Both the position numbers and the translations under genes were made by a program. This document shows positions 19,116-28,502 of a DNA stretch of 64,000 nucleotides, piece after piece. The notes beneath the pieces were generated by a model. It was not told the DNA's origin. It searched no databases and saw only the letters and a program-made list of their open reading frames with translations. The stretch comes from Azospira sp. I13. Lineage in GTDB: Bacteria; Pseudomonadota; Gammaproteobacteria; Burkholderiales; Rhodocyclaceae. Every line of letters starts with the position of its first letter. Positions within the stretch are counted from its first letter, which is position 1. The stretch spans positions 299,691-363,690 of the forward strand of contig NZ_BFBP01000002.1 in the NCBI RefSeq assembly GCF_003112695.1, read 5' to 3'.

Positions 19116-19471
19116 CAGATGACGTCCTGTTCGCTCAGCCAGGCGCGGGCTTCGTCTTCATCGGAGAAGACGCGGATGCTGGCATCGACGAAGGCGCGGG
19201 AAAGCCAGGCGCTCCAGGCCACCCACTGACTGTCGGTGAGCACGGCGATGCGCTCGAAATCGTTGGCATGGGCGCGGGAGAAGCGGATTTCTTCCAGGGC
19301 CGTATCCAGGGTCACGTCGGCCATCTGGCGCAGGTCGAAAAACAGGCTCACCGGCCCTTGGAACTTGACCTTGAAATTGACCAGTTCCTCGAATTCCTTG
19401 TAGTCCGCCAGGGTGAATTCGCCGAAAACGGCAACGGTCACGAGGTCCTGCTGGTGGTCGGTAACGATCAT
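19115..19471 (-). CDS. SpoIIAA-like / STAS-fold protein
   Basis: 118 residues from the ATG at 19471, which has a GGAG Shine-Dalgarno six bases upstream. Pattern: TVAVFGEFTLADYKEFEE, VSLFFDLRQMADVTLDTALEEIRF, RIAVLTDSQWVAW and RVFSDEDEARAWL. This matches the SpoIIAA-like (lipid-binding SEC14/STAS-like) family of small cytoplasmic proteins with unknown function. Located at the head of the sulfurtransferase-DUF1992 run. Confidence 0.78.
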   Translation of the reverse strand: MIVTDHQQDLVTVAVFGEFTLADYKEFEELVNFKVKFQGPVSLFFDLRQMADVTLDTALEEIRFSRAHANDFERIAVLTDSQWVAWSAWLSRAFVDASIRVFSDEDEARAWLSEQDVI

Positions 19472-19568
19472 GATCTGCTCCGTGTTGTCTTGTTGTGCTG
19501 CCAGTGTAGCGTGAAACCCGGCGCCACTGGCGGCCTGGCGGCCCGATCCCGGCACCGGGCCCGATGCC

Positions 19569-20426
19569 TCAATCCTGCTCCGCCGGATTGGCGCGGGAGA
19601 AGCGGGTGGCAGCCATGCCGGACAGGACGATCAGGCCGATGGCGGCCCAGGCCGAGAGGCTCAGCACCTCGCCCCAGAAGAACATGCCGAAGAGACTGGC
19701 GAAGACCACGGCGGTGTAGGCCAGGCTGGCCGCCACCAGGGTGCGGCCCCGGGCATAGGCCCGGGTCATGGCCAGCTGGGCCAGGGTGGCAAAGATGCCC
19801 ACACCCAGGAGCAGCAGGCCGCCCCGAAGGGTGATCGGGTGGAAGCGGAAGAAGAGCATCCACAAACCGCCGCCGACGGTGGAAATGAGGGAAAAGTAGA
19901 ACACCGTGCGCCACTCCGGCTCCCCCTTCTGCCCCAGCTCCCGCACGTTGTAATAGGCCAGGCCGGCCAGCACGCCGGAAGCCAGGCCCATCAGGCCACC
20001 CACCAGCTGTTCAGCGTGGAAGCTGGGCTTGAGCAGCAGCACCACGCCGGCAAAACCCGCCACCAACGCCCCCAGCAAAGGCCGAGGCAGCCGAGCGCCG
20101 GAAAGGCCGGCGAGAAACAGGGCGAGGAAAAGGGGCGAGGTGTAGTTGAGCGTCACCGCCGTAGCCAGAGGCAGCCAGGCGATGGCGTAGAAGTACAGCA
20201 TGAGGGAGATGAAGCCGGAAACGCCACGATAGAGCTGGAACTTCCACAGCGGCGTGCGCGGGTCGAGACGGCCCCAGAGCAGGCTGGTGGTCATCAGCAC
20301 CAGGGCAATGGCGTTGCGGTAAAAGACGATTTCCGCCGGAGAATAACCGGCCTCCGCCGCCAGCTTGACGCACACCCCCATACAGGAAAAGAGAAAGGCG
20401 GCGGCGACCATCCACAGGGATTGCAT
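19569..20426 (-). CDS. EamA/DMT-family transporter
   Basis: 285 residues from the ATG at 20426 (a TTG further upstream is unlikely). About ten membrane helices in two EamA repeats (about residues 5-135 and 147-280), typical of the drug/metabolite transporter superfamily. Substrate unknown. A terminator T-run ends 19 bases before this ATG. A GAGAG Shine-Dalgarno fits in between. Confidence 0.88.
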   Translation of the reverse strand: MQSLWMVAAAFLFSCMGVCVKLAAEAGYSPAEIVFYRNAIALVLMTTSLLWGRLDPRTPLWKFQLYRGVSGFISLMLYFYAIAWLPLATAVTLNYTSPLFLALFLAGLSGARLPRPLLGALVAGFAGVVLLLKPSFHAEQLVGGLMGLASGVLAGLAYYNVRELGQKGEPEWRTVFYFSLISTVGGGLWMLFFRFHPITLRGGLLLLGVGIFATLAQLAMTRAYARGRTLVAASLAYTAVVFASLFGMFFWGEVLSLSAWAAIGLIVLSGMAATRFSRANPAEQD

Positions 20427-20445
20427 GGGCAAAGCTCTCGACAGC

Positions 20446-20474
20446 AAAAAGAAAAGGGCGCCCCTGGGGCGCCC
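20446..20474 (-). terminator. Rho-independent terminator after the Rieske oxygenase gene
   Basis: Read on the minus strand: GGGCGCCC, a 3-base loop, GGGCGCCC (plus positions 20467-20474 and 20456-20463), then TTTTCTTTTT. It separates the Rieske gene from the EamA gene just downstream. Confidence 0.85.
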
Positions 20475-20512
20475 CGACGATCGGGCCAGTCCAGCCGGCC
20501 GATCAGAAAATT

Positions 20513-21622
20513 CTACTTCAGGTGGGGCGCGACGATGCCGCGGTAGAACTCGTGGAAGTGCTGCATGCCATCCTCGGTGGGAGACTGGTAGGGGCCCACT
20601 TCGTTGCGGCCTTCCTTGAGCAACTGCAGGCGGCCCCGATCCATGCGCTCGCCGATATCGTCGTCCTCAATGGCGGTTTCCATGTAGGCGGCCTGTTCGG
20701 CCTCGATGAATTCCCGCTCGAACTCGACGATTTCTTCCGGGTAGTAGAACTCCACCACGTTCATGGTCTTGTTCACATCCTGGGGAATCAGGGTGGACAC
20801 CACCAGCACGTGGGGATACCACTCCACCATCACATTGGGGTAGTAGGTCAGCCACACCGCACCCTGCTTGGGCTTTTCGCCCCGGGCACCGTAGAAATCC
20901 TTCACCGCCTTCTGCCAGCGGCCGTAGGGGGCGGAGCCTACCTTGTCCAGATTGGTGATACCCACCTTCTGCACGGAATACCACTCGCCGAACTGCCAAG
21001 TCAGGTCGTCGCAGGTGACGAAATTGCCCAGACCGGGGTGGAAGGGCACCACGTGGTAGTCCTCCAGGTACACCTCGATGAAGGTCTTCCAGTTGTAGTT
21101 GCACTCGTGCATCTCGACCCGGTCCAGCTTGTAGCCGGAGAAGTCGAATTCGCCCGCCACGTTCATGCCAGCCAGGTCAGCCTGGGCATTACGCGGCCCC
21201 TTGAAGAGCAGGCCGTTCCAGGAATCCAGCTTGCGCTTGTGCAGGTTGAGGCAGGGATTGGCGGGGAAGTGAGGCGCGCCCTTGAGGCTGCCTTCGCTGT
21301 CGTAGGTCCAGCGGTGGATCGGGCAGACGATGTGCTCGGCATTGCCGCTGCCCTGCAACATGATGGCCTGGCGGTGGCGACAGATGTTGGACATGTCGTA
21401 GATGCCGTCCGGCTGCCGCACCAACATGCGGCCGTGGTCGCGCCATTCCATGGTGCGGTAGTCATGCACATTGGGCACCATCAGCTCGTGGCCGACGTAG
21501 CCCGGCCCCTGCTCGAAGAAGAGTTTCATCTCCAATTCGAACATTTTTTCGTCGAAATACCATTCGACGGGGAATTGGCTAACGGCGGGAGCCAGTTTGG
21601 TGCTGGATGCGATGTCGGACAT
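20513..21622 (-). CDS. Rieske 2Fe-2S aromatic ring-hydroxylating dioxygenase, alpha-type
   Basis: 369 residues from the ATG at 21622, preceded by a perfect GGAGGT Shine-Dalgarno. The Rieske centre CRH...CPIH is at about residues 80-105. The mononuclear iron site is marked by EVYLEDYHVVPFHPG (Asp-x2-His-x4-His). The protein belongs to the large alpha-subunit family acting on aromatic acids, quaternary amines or similar substrates. Substrate unknown. No beta subunit, ferredoxin or reductase gene is adjacent, so electrons must come from elsewhere. Monocistronic, with its own terminator and a palindrome in the promoter region, suggesting dedicated regulation. Confidence 0.9.
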   Translation of the reverse strand: MSDIASSTKLAPAVSQFPVEWYFDEKMFELEMKLFFEQGPGYVGHELMVPNVHDYRTMEWRDHGRMLVRQPDGIYDMSNICRHRQAIMLQGSGNAEHIVCPIHRWTYDSEGSLKGAPHFPANPCLNLHKRKLDSWNGLLFKGPRNAQADLAGMNVAGEFDFSGYKLDRVEMHECNYNWKTFIEVYLEDYHVVPFHPGLGNFVTCDDLTWQFGEWYSVQKVGITNLDKVGSAPYGRWQKAVKDFYGARGEKPKQGAVWLTYYPNVMVEWYPHVLVVSTLIPQDVNKTMNVVEFYYPEEIVEFEREFIEAEQAAYMETAIEDDDIGERMDRGRLQLLKEGRNEVGPYQSPTEDGMQHFHEFYRGIVAPHLK

Positions 21623-21692
21623 GTCCACACCTCCGGTAAAAGGCAATGGGTGAAAAATGAAGCAAAATCAACGAAGGCGGCATTCTACCCCG

Positions 21693-21706
21693 GGTCAAAT
21701 TTGACC
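21693..21706. promoter_or_regulatory. Perfect palindrome between the Rieske gene and xseB
   Basis: GGTCAAATTTGACC is a perfect 14-base inverted repeat in the divergent intergenic region. On the minus strand it falls in the spacer just upstream of a TAGAAT-type -10 for the Rieske gene. On the plus strand its right half supplies a TTGACC -35, 18 bases before TATTTT, for xseB. This geometry fits a repressor operator. No regulator gene is adjacent. Confidence 0.5.
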
Positions 21707-21754
21707 AAAAGCCCCGTGATACGGTATTTTTTGGCGTTTCCACCGGTTATTGAT

Positions 21755-22048
21755 ATGGATCAACCGCCCATGCCAGCCTCGACCGGAACCCCTGCATCCG
21801 CCGAGATTCCCGCCTCTTCCCCGCCTCTCGCCAGCCTCGCCTTCGAAGACGCCCTGGCCGAACTGGAGCGCATCGCCCAGGCCATGGAGGCCGGCAACCT
21901 GCCCCTGGAAGAATCCCTCACCGCCTACAAGCGGGGCGTTGAGCTGCTCCAGCACTGCCAGCAACAGTTGAGCGACGCCGAACAGAAAGTGCAGATTCTG
22001 GAAAACGGCACCCTGAAGGAACTGGGCGGCGACCCGTCCGGCGCCTAG
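21755..22048 (+). CDS. xseB: Exodeoxyribonuclease VII small subunit
   Basis: 97 residues. The conserved core FEDALAELERIAQAMEAGNLPLEESL is followed by KRGVELLQHCQQQLSDAEQKVQIL. The Pro/Ala/Ser-rich first 30 residues are an extension, and the ATG at 21770 is an alternative start. Works with XseA to degrade single-stranded DNA. Immediately upstream of ispA and dxs, the standard order in proteobacteria. Confidence 0.93.
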   Translation: MDQPPMPASTGTPASAEIPASSPPLASLAFEDALAELERIAQAMEAGNLPLEESLTAYKRGVELLQHCQQQLSDAEQKVQILENGTLKELGGDPSGA

Positions 22049-22119
22049 CCCGGACGCCCCTCTGCGCCGGCCCTGCACACCCGTCCCTCCCTGCCCCGCT
22101 TTCACTTTTCCCCAAGTCC

Positions 22120-23034
22120 ATGGCCCCCACCTCCAACGCCGGCGCAACGCCCCCCTTCACCGACTGGATGGCCCAGGTCCAGACCCGTACCGAGGCCGCC
22201 CTGGGCCGCTATCTGCCGGGTGCCGAGACCATTCTCCATCGCCTGCATGACGCCATGCGCTACAGCGCCCTGGGCGGCGGCAAGCGGGTACGCCCCCTGC
22301 TGGCCTTCGCTGCCGGCCAGCTCTCCGGCGCCAGCGAGGAGGCCCTGGACTGCGTCGCCTGTGCAGTGGAAATGATCCACGTCTATTCCCTGGTGCATGA
22401 CGACATGCCCTGCATGGACGACGACGTGCTGCGCCGCGGCCGCCCCACTTGCCATGTGGAATACGACGAACCCACCGCCCTGCTGGTGGGGGATGCCCTG
22501 CAGTCCCGGGCTTTCGAAATTCTCGCTGCCCACCCCTGGCCCAACGGCACCCAGGGCCTGGAACTGGTACGCCTGCTGGCCCACGGCAGCGGCTCCTGCG
22601 GCATGGCCGGCGGCCAGGCCATCGACCTGGCCTCGGTGGGCAAGCCGCTCTCCCAGCCGGAACTGGAACTGATGCACGCTCTGAAGACCGGCGCTCTGAT
22701 CCGCGCTGCCGTGCTCATGGGGGCCCAGAGCGGCGCGCCCCTGGCCGCCGCCGACCTGCAGCGCCTGGACGCTTTCGCCAAGCGGGCCGGCCTGCTCTTC
22801 CAGGTGGTGGATGACATCCTGGACTGCACGGCCAGCACCGCCACCCTGGGCAAGACGGCCGGCAAGGATGCCGCCGCCGAAAAGCCCACCTACGTCAGTC
22901 TGCTGGGCCTGGATACGGCCCGCCAGCTGGCTGAAGACCTACGCCGCGATGCCCTTGGCGCCCTGGCGGAATTCGGCCCCCGGGCCCGGCGCCTTACCGA
23001 ACTGGCCGATTTCATCACCAACCGCCAGTTCTGA
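22120..23034 (+). CDS. ispA: (2E,6E)-farnesyl diphosphate synthase
   Basis: 304 residues. First aspartate-rich motif DDMPCMDDD at residues 94-102, second DDxxD at 231-235 (DDILD), and the [10 protein letters not shown] segment near residue 52. Condenses IPP with DMAPP and GPP to make FPP for quinones and undecaprenyl phosphate. Between xseB and dxs, forming an isoprenoid unit. The Shine-Dalgarno is weak. Confidence 0.95.
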   Translation: MAPTSNAGATPPFTDWMAQVQTRTEAALGRYLPGAETILHRLHDAMRYSALGGGKRVRPLLAFAAGQLSGASEEALDCVACAVEMIHVYSLVHDDMPCMDDDVLRRGRPTCHVEYDEPTALLVGDALQSRAFEILAAHPWPNGTQGLELVRLLAHGSGSCGMAGGQAIDLASVGKPLSQPELELMHALKTGALIRAAVLMGAQSGAPLAAADLQRLDAFAKRAGLLFQVVDDILDCTASTATLGKTAGKDAAAEKPTYVSLLGLDTARQLAEDLRRDALGALAEFGPRARRLTELADFITNRQF

Positions 23035-23099
23035 GCCCCCAGCCTTTCTGCCGCCCTTTCACCCCAGGCCCGCCACCGCCCCCACTCGAGCGCCGCACC

Positions 23100-24953
23100 A
23101 TGACCGCCACGCCCCTTCTCGACAGCATCGACAGCCCGGCCCAGCTGCGGCGCCTGGACAAGCGTCAGCTGCCCCAGCTCGCGGAGGAACTGCGGACCTT
23201 CATCCTCGAATCCGTCTCCAAGACCGGCGGCCACCTTTCCTCCAACCTGGGCACGGTGGAACTGACCATCGCCCTGCACTACGTTTTCGACACCCCGGAT
23301 GACCGGCTGGTGTGGGACGTGGGCCACCAGACCTACCCCCACAAGGTACTGACCGGGCGCCGCGCCGGCATGGATCGCCTGCGCATGCACGGCGGCCTTT
23401 CCGGCTTTCCCAAGCGCTGCGAATCCGACTATGACACCTTCGGTGTCGGCCACTCCTCCACCTCCATCTCCGCCGCCCTGGGCATGGCCCTGGCGGCCAA
23501 GCAGAAGGGGGAAAACCGCAAATCCGTGGCTATCATCGGCGACGGGGCAATGACCGCCGGTATGGCCTTTGAGGCCCTCAACAACGCCGGCGTCGCCGAC
23601 GCCAACATGCTCGTCATCCTCAACGACAACGACATGTCCATCTCACCACCGGTGGGCGCCCTCAACAAATATCTGGCCCGCCTGCTCTCCGGTGGGCTCT
23701 ACTCTGCCGCCCGCCGCGCCGGCGAAAAGGTGCTGGGCGTCGCCCCGCCCCTGCTGGAACTGGCCAAGCGAGCCGAGGAGCACGTCAAGGGCATGCTCAC
23801 CCCGGGCACCCTGTTCGAGGAGCTGGGCTTCAACTACATCGGCCCCATCGACGGCCACGACCTGGACGCCCTGGTGCCCACCCTGCAGAACCTGAAGGGT
23901 CTCAAGGGACCCCAGTTCCTCCACGTCATCACCAAGAAGGGCCAGGGCTACAAGCTGGCCGAGGCGGACCCGGTGCTGTATCACGGCGTCTCCAAGTTCC
24001 AGCCCGAAGTTGGCATCCAGAGCGGCAAGGGCGGCGGCAAACTGACCTACACCCAGGTCTTCTCCGACTGGCTGTGCGACATGGCGGCCGCCGAGCCGCG
24101 CCTGGTGGGCATCACCCCGGCCATGGGCGAGGGCTCCGGCCTGGTGCGCTTTGCCGAGCTGTACCCGGAACGCTATTTCGATGTCGGCATCGCCGAACAG
24201 CACGCCGTCACCTTCGCCGCCGGCCTGGCCTGCGAAGGCCTGAAGCCGGTGGTGGCGATCTACTCCACCTTCCTGCAACGGGGCTACGACCAGCTGGTGC
24301 ACGACGTGGCTTTGCAGAACCTGCCGGTGGTCTTCGCCATCGACCGGGGCGGCCTGGTGGGCGCCGACGGAGCCACCCACCACGGCGCCTTCGACCTCTC
24401 CTTCATGACCTGCATCCCCAACCTGGTGGTGATGGCGCCGGCGGACGAGGACGAGTGCCGCAAGATGCTGACCACCGCCATGGGCATCGACGGCCCCAGC
24501 GCAGTGCGCTATCCCCGCGGCGGCGGCAGCGGCGTGACGCCGGAAGCGGCGCTGACCCCGCTGCCGGTGGGCAAGGGCGAACTGCGCCGCCAAGGCAAGG
24601 AGGTGGCCCTGCTGGCCTTCGGCAGCATGGTGACGCCGGCCCTGGAGGCGGGCGAGGCCCTGGATGCCACGGTGGCCAACATGCGCTTCATCAAGCCTCT
24701 GGATCGGGAACTGCTGGCCGAACTGGCGCGGAACCATCGCCTGCTGGTGAGTATCGAAGAGAATGCCCTGATCGGTGGCGCCGGCAGCGAAGTTTCCCGG
24801 GCCCTGGAGGAAATGGGCCTGAACGTTCCCCTGCTGCGCCTGGGCCTGCCTGACCGCTTCATCGACCACGGCGACCAGCACCGGCTGCTGGCCGAGCTGG
24901 GCTTGGACACCGCCGGCATCATTGCCCGCATCCAGGCCCGCCTCGCCGCCTGA
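23100..24953 (+). CDS. dxs: 1-deoxy-D-xylulose-5-phosphate synthase
   Basis: First enzyme of the MEP pathway: joins pyruvate and glyceraldehyde 3-phosphate using thiamine diphosphate. 617 residues. Thiamine-binding [16 protein letters not shown] is at about 145-160, GHSSTS is in the N-terminal domain, and the catalytic glutamate lies in [15 protein letters not shown]. The C-terminal transketolase domain is intact. Transcribed with xseB and ispA. Confidence 0.97.
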   Translation: MTATPLLDSIDSPAQLRRLDKRQLPQLAEELRTFILESVSKTGGHLSSNLGTVELTIALHYVFDTPDDRLVWDVGHQTYPHKVLTGRRAGMDRLRMHGGLSGFPKRCESDYDTFGVGHSSTSISAALGMALAAKQKGENRKSVAIIGDGAMTAGMAFEALNNAGVADANMLVILNDNDMSISPPVGALNKYLARLLSGGLYSAARRAGEKVLGVAPPLLELAKRAEEHVKGMLTPGTLFEELGFNYIGPIDGHDLDALVPTLQNLKGLKGPQFLHVITKKGQGYKLAEADPVLYHGVSKFQPEVGIQSGKGGGKLTYTQVFSDWLCDMAAAEPRLVGITPAMGEGSGLVRFAELYPERYFDVGIAEQHAVTFAAGLACEGLKPVVAIYSTFLQRGYDQLVHDVALQNLPVVFAIDRGGLVGADGATHHGAFDLSFMTCIPNLVVMAPADEDECRKMLTTAMGIDGPSAVRYPRGGGSGVTPEAALTPLPVGKGELRRQGKEVALLAFGSMVTPALEAGEALDATVANMRFIKPLDRELLAELARNHRLLVSIEENALIGGAGSEVSRALEEMGLNVPLLRLGLPDRFIDHGDQHRLLAELGLDTAGIIARIQARLAA

Positions 24954-25051
24954 GCGGCTCCGACCACCCACGCACCCCGCCACACCCGCCTCCGCCGCCC
25001 GCCTGCCGTTGCGCCCGGGGTCCCGGCGGAGCGCCACCAGGAATGCACACC

Positions 25052-25849
25052 ATGTCCACCGCGCCCATCCCCGACATCCAGAACAGCGAAGACACGCGCC
25101 GCATCCCCATCGACAAGGTGGGCATCAAGGACATCCGCCATCCGGTAAAAATCCGCGACAAGAGCGGCGACGTGCGCCATACGGTGGCCAACTTCAACAT
25201 GACCGTCGGCCTGCCCCACAACTTCAAGGGCACCCACATGTCGCGCTTCGTCGAGATTCTCAACAGCCACGAGCGGGAAATCTCGGTGGAATCTTTCCCT
25301 GCCATGCTCGAGGCCATGGTGGCCCGGCTGGAGGCGAAGACCGGCCAGATCGAGATGCGCTTCCCCTACTTCATCAGCAAAACGGCGCCGGTTTCCGGCG
25401 TGCCCAGCTTGATGGACTACGACGTCACCTTTATCGGCGACATCGACGGTGGCCGCATCCGCTCCACCGTGCGGGTCCTGGTACCGGTCACTAGCCTCTG
25501 CCCCTGCTCCAAGGAAATCAGCGCCTACGGCGCCCACAACCAGCGTTCCCACGTCACTGTCACCGCCCAGCTCAACGCCTTCGTCTGGATCGAGGACCTC
25601 ATCCAGATGGTGGAGGCCCAGGCCTCCTGCGAGCTTTACGGCCTGCTCAAGCGGCCGGACGAGAAGTACGTCACCGAACGGGCCTACGACAACCCCAAGT
25701 TCGTCGAAGACATGGTGCGGGATGTGGCCGCCCGCCTCGATGCCGATGCCCGCATCGACCACTACGTGGTGGAATCGGAAAATTTCGAATCCATCCACAA
25801 CCACTCCGCCTACGCCCTGATCGAAAAGGACAAGCGAGCTGACGTGTAA
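25052..25849 (+). CDS. folE2: GTP cyclohydrolase FolE2 (type IB)
   Basis: 265 residues from the ATG at 25052. An AGGA lies nine bases upstream, whereas the ATG at 25043 would leave no spacer. The family core includes the catalytic cysteine region [10 protein letters not shown] and the HNQRSHVTV segment. Makes 7,8-dihydroneopterin triphosphate for folate and queuosine precursors and works with metals other than zinc. Follows dxs after a 98-base gap. Confidence 0.95.
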   Translation: MSTAPIPDIQNSEDTRRIPIDKVGIKDIRHPVKIRDKSGDVRHTVANFNMTVGLPHNFKGTHMSRFVEILNSHEREISVESFPAMLEAMVARLEAKTGQIEMRFPYFISKTAPVSGVPSLMDYDVTFIGDIDGGRIRSTVRVLVPVTSLCPCSKEISAYGAHNQRSHVTVTAQLNAFVWIEDLIQMVEAQASCELYGLLKRPDEKYVTERAYDNPKFVEDMVRDVAARLDADARIDHYVVESENFESIHNHSAYALIEKDKRADV

Positions 25850-25937
25850 ATTGCCGCATTGTTGAGAACCATTCCTGAATTCTCTCCACCAATCGGAAAG
25901 CCCGTCCTCTTCGCCGGGCCATCCACAAGGAGAGTTC

Positions 25938-26012
25938 ATGGCTGGCAAATGCTGCAAGAAAGGGTGCAAGAAATGCCCTTGGAGCAAGAAGCGCAAACAG
26001 GCCGGTACGTAG
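25938..26012 (+). CDS. 24-residue Cys/Lys-rich micro-ORF
   Basis: ATG at 25938 with a strong AAGGAG Shine-Dalgarno at 25927-25932, five bases upstream, and a TAG at 26010-26012. The peptide starts MAGKCCKKGCKKCPW, with four cysteines, then continues with a basic tail. Nearly every third residue is Lys or Arg. It lies in the otherwise empty gap between folE2 and the rplS terminator. I do not recognise a family. The cysteine spacing could bind a metal or the basic peptide could bind RNA, but both are guesses. Reality rests on the ribosome binding site and the striking composition. Confidence 0.5.
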   Translation: MAGKCCKKGCKKCPWSKKRKQAGT

Positions 26013-26138
26013 ACGGTAGCGAATGCGGGCCGCCACGCCGGGGAAGGCATCAGCAGGACGTTAGACGGGACGCCCAGATGCCCCAACAGTCGTTCTGGCG
26101 CACCAACCACCCTCTCCCTACCCTCGCCTCCCGGGCAC

Positions 26139-26167
26139 AAAAAAAGGGCGCCTTGCGGCGCCCTTTT
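26139..26167. terminator. Bidirectional terminator between the micro-ORF and rplS
   Basis: GGGCGCC (26146-26152), loop TTGC, GGCGCCC (26157-26163), with an A-run before and a T-run after, so it can stop transcription from both sides. On the minus strand it ends the rpsP-rimM-trmD-rplS operon. The bases between 26013 and 26138 show nothing else. Confidence 0.88.
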
Positions 26168-26187
26168 CATTGCAGCAGCTAAAGCGA

Positions 26188-26559
26188 TTAGCCGCGCTTG
26201 AGTTCCAGCTTTTCCTTGATGCGAGCGGACTTGCCGGAGCGCTGACGCAGGTAGTACAGCTTGGCACGACGCACGTCACCACGACGCTTCACTTCGATGG
26301 AAGCGATCAGGGGGGAGTAGAGCTGGAAAGTACGCTCCACACCTTCGCCGGAGGAAATCTTGCGCACGGTGAAGGCAGAGTTCAGGCCACGGTTACGCTT
26401 GGCGATAACCACGCCTTCGTAAGCCTGGACCCGCTTGCGGGTACCTTCAACGACATTCACACCCACCACCACGGTATCGCCGGGGGCGAAGGTGGGGATG
26501 GTCTTGCCAGCGGTCAGGCGGGCGATTTCTTCTTGTTCCAGTTGTGCAATCAGGTTCAT
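26188..26559 (-). CDS. rplS: 50S ribosomal protein L19
   Basis: 123 residues with the L19 pattern: [30 protein letters not shown], then [13 protein letters not shown] and KLYYLR. Sits at the 30S-50S interface. Last gene of the rpsP-rimM-trmD-rplS operon, 11 bases after trmD. Confidence 0.97.
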   Translation of the reverse strand: MNLIAQLEQEEIARLTAGKTIPTFAPGDTVVVGVNVVEGTRKRVQAYEGVVIAKRNRGLNSAFTVRKISSGEGVERTFQLYSPLIASIEVKRRGDVRRAKLYYLRQRSGKSARIKEKLELKRG

Positions 26560-26570
26560 GTGAGGACTTC

Positions 26571-27386
26571 CTAAAGTTGAGTGCTGCTTTTCATCTCACC
26601 GCATTGCTCCGCTTGCGCTTCTTTTTCAAGTTCGCCGAGGAGTTGCGTAATTTCCTTGGGCAGCTTCTTGCCACCTTCGGTCTGTTGCGTCAGCCATTTG
26701 GCGTACAACTCCGGGCGACGCTCCCGGGTTCGTGCCAGCGACTGCTTGAGCCGCCAGCGGCGAATATTGTTGTGGTGGCCGGAAAACAGCACCGGCGGCA
26801 CCGGCATTCCTTCATAAACTTCGGGCCGGGTGTAATGGGGGCAGTCCAGCAGGCCATCGACGAAGGAGTCCTGCTCGGCCGAGGCGGCATCGTTAAGCAC
26901 GCCAGGCAACTGCCGCACCACGGCATCCATCAGGGCCATGGCCGGGATTTCGCCTCCGGAGAGCACGAAGTCCCCGATCGAGATTTCTTCATCGACGCAG
27001 CGTTCGATCAGACGCTCATCCACACCTTCGTAGCGGCCGCAGAGCAGGATCAACCCCGCTTCCTGGGACAGTTCCATGACCCGTTGATGGGTCAGGGCCT
27101 TACCCTGGGGCGACAGGTAGATCACCCGCGGCTGAGCCACGCCGGCCTGCTGCTGTGATTCCCGGGCGGCCGTGATGGCCTTTTCCAGGGGTTCCGGCAG
27201 CATCACCATGCCGGGACCGCCGCCATAGGGGCGATCGTCCACGGTACGGTAGTTGTTCTCGGTGAAATCCCGGGGATTCCAGGTTCCCAGGTGCCAGCGG
27301 CCATCCTCCAGCGCCCGGCGACTGATGCCGAAGCGGGTGAGGGCAGCAAGCATTTCCGGAAACAGGGTAATGACGTCAAACCGCAT
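26571..27386 (-). CDS. trmD: tRNA (guanine-N1-)-methyltransferase
   Basis: 271 residues from the ATG at 27386, where the family begins ([12 protein letters not shown]). SPOUT methyltransferase forming m1G37. The trefoil-knot motifs LSPQGKAL and [12 protein letters not shown] and the segment DFVLSGGE are all visible. The C-terminus has an extended tail of about 20 charged residues. Co-transcribed with rimM and rplS. Confidence 0.97.
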   Translation of the reverse strand: MRFDVITLFPEMLAALTRFGISRRALEDGRWHLGTWNPRDFTENNYRTVDDRPYGGGPGMVMLPEPLEKAITAARESQQQAGVAQPRVIYLSPQGKALTHQRVMELSQEAGLILLCGRYEGVDERLIERCVDEEISIGDFVLSGGEIPAMALMDAVVRQLPGVLNDAASAEQDSFVDGLLDCPHYTRPEVYEGMPVPPVLFSGHHNNIRRWRLKQSLARTRERRPELYAKWLTQQTEGGKKLPKEITQLLGELEKEAQAEQCGEMKSSTQL

Positions 27387-27411
27387 CGTCACGCCCTTCC
27401 TGGCCGAAGCA

Positions 27412-27960
27412 TCACCAGTCTTTTTCCCAATCGACGCGGATACGGTGCGCATCCTTTTCCACTGCCAGCACCACTGCGGCGACGAAGGGCAACAAGCGCT
27501 CCTCTCCGTCCTCGCTGGCGACGCGCAGCACGTCGTTGGCCCCGGTTTCGATCAGCCCAGCCACCTGGCCCAGCTTTTCGTCACGGGTATTGACCACATC
27601 CAGGCCGACCAGATCGACCCAGTAAAACTCATCATCTGCCGTTGCCGGCAGGGCTTCCCGCGGGGCGCCCACCAGAAACCCTTGCAGGGCTTCGGCGGCA
27701 TTCCGGTCGGGGACGCCGTCAAGCTGCGCCACCAGCCCGTCTCCGTGCCAGCGGCATTGCTTTACCTTGCAGGGACGCCACTGCGCCAAAGGCGCATCAG
27801 CTGCCCCATCCCCCTTCTCCGCTGCCACCCACCACTGGGGCATCTTGGCCCAGGCGAGGGGATCGTCGGCGAAGGGGTGAATCCTGACCCAGCCCTGGAT
27901 ACCGTAGGGGACGGTGATCTTCCCCAGGACGATGAGCGGGTTGGTGTCAGCAGCCGTCAC
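27412..27960 (-). CDS. rimM: Ribosome maturation factor RimM
   Basis: 182 residues from a GTG start six bases after rpsP. The N-terminal beta-barrel has [18 protein letters not shown], and the PRC-barrel has [12 protein letters not shown]...[16 protein letters not shown]. Helps 16S processing and assembly of the 30S head. An internal stretch (about 40-60) differs from the E. coli protein but the fold signatures are intact. Confidence 0.95.
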   Translation of the reverse strand: MTAADTNPLIVLGKITVPYGIQGWVRIHPFADDPLAWAKMPQWWVAAEKGDGAADAPLAQWRPCKVKQCRWHGDGLVAQLDGVPDRNAAEALQGFLVGAPREALPATADDEFYWVDLVGLDVVNTRDEKLGQVAGLIETGANDVLRVASEDGEERLLPFVAAVVLAVEKDAHRIRVDWEKDW

Positions 27961-27966
27961 GCTGAA

Positions 27967-28218
27967 TTAAGCGGCCTTGGCAGCGAACTGCTTGACCAGA
28001 CGGGCGACGGTGGGGGACAGCTGGGCGCCGTTGTCGGTCCAGTAGGTCAGGCGGTCCATCTTGACCACCAGGCTATCGGCATTGCCGGAAGCCACGGGGT
28101 TGTAGAAACCCACGCGCTCGACAAAACGGCCGTCGCGACGGTTACGGGAATCGGTAACCACCATGTTGTAGAAGGGGCGCTTCTTGGCGCCGCCACGGGC
28201 AAGGCGAATGACAACCAT
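27967..28218 (-). CDS. rpsP: 30S ribosomal protein S16
   Basis: 83 residues, the normal length. Starts [17 protein letters not shown] and contains [14 protein letters not shown]. First gene of the operon. An extended -10 box (TGTTATAAT) lies about 35 bases upstream on the minus strand. Confidence 0.97.
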   Translation of the reverse strand: MVVIRLARGGAKKRPFYNMVVTDSRNRRDGRFVERVGFYNPVASGNADSLVVKMDRLTYWTDNGAQLSPTVARLVKQFAAKAA

Positions 28219-28502
28219 CGTTGTTCTCTTCCGAAATCAGAAAAAGGGCAAGATTATAACAATAAATCGCGACAAAACAAGCACTAAAACAAGCTCCTGC
28301 TTTCGTAGCTGGCGCGCTCGGCGCCACTTCACCGCTGCCACTCCGCCATACGCCCCGCTGCCCGCCCCTCCCCTGCCGGCTCCTGGGGCAGTAACTGACC
28401 TGACCGGGTAATGGAAAGCCCCTCTGGGCCGACAGGCGGCAAGGACCTCGGCAGAGCCCTCAGGCTATAATCCGCCAACCTTTCCGCCCGCCTGCCCGCG
28501 CC
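28219..28502 (-). promoter_or_regulatory. Divergent region between rpsP and the PilZ-like gene
   Basis: On the minus strand an extended -10 (TG then TATAAT, hexamer at 28253-28258) serves rpsP, with a weak TTGTTT-like -35 16 bases upstream. On the plus strand a TATAAT at 28466-28471 precedes the next gene, with no clear -35. No ORF with a credible start or family was found in between. Confidence 0.5.

Noticed and set aside
20522-21754. Open frame extending xseB upstream through the Rieske gene.
   Set aside because: XseB is a small protein of about 80-100 residues. The upstream portion is antisense low-complexity sequence.
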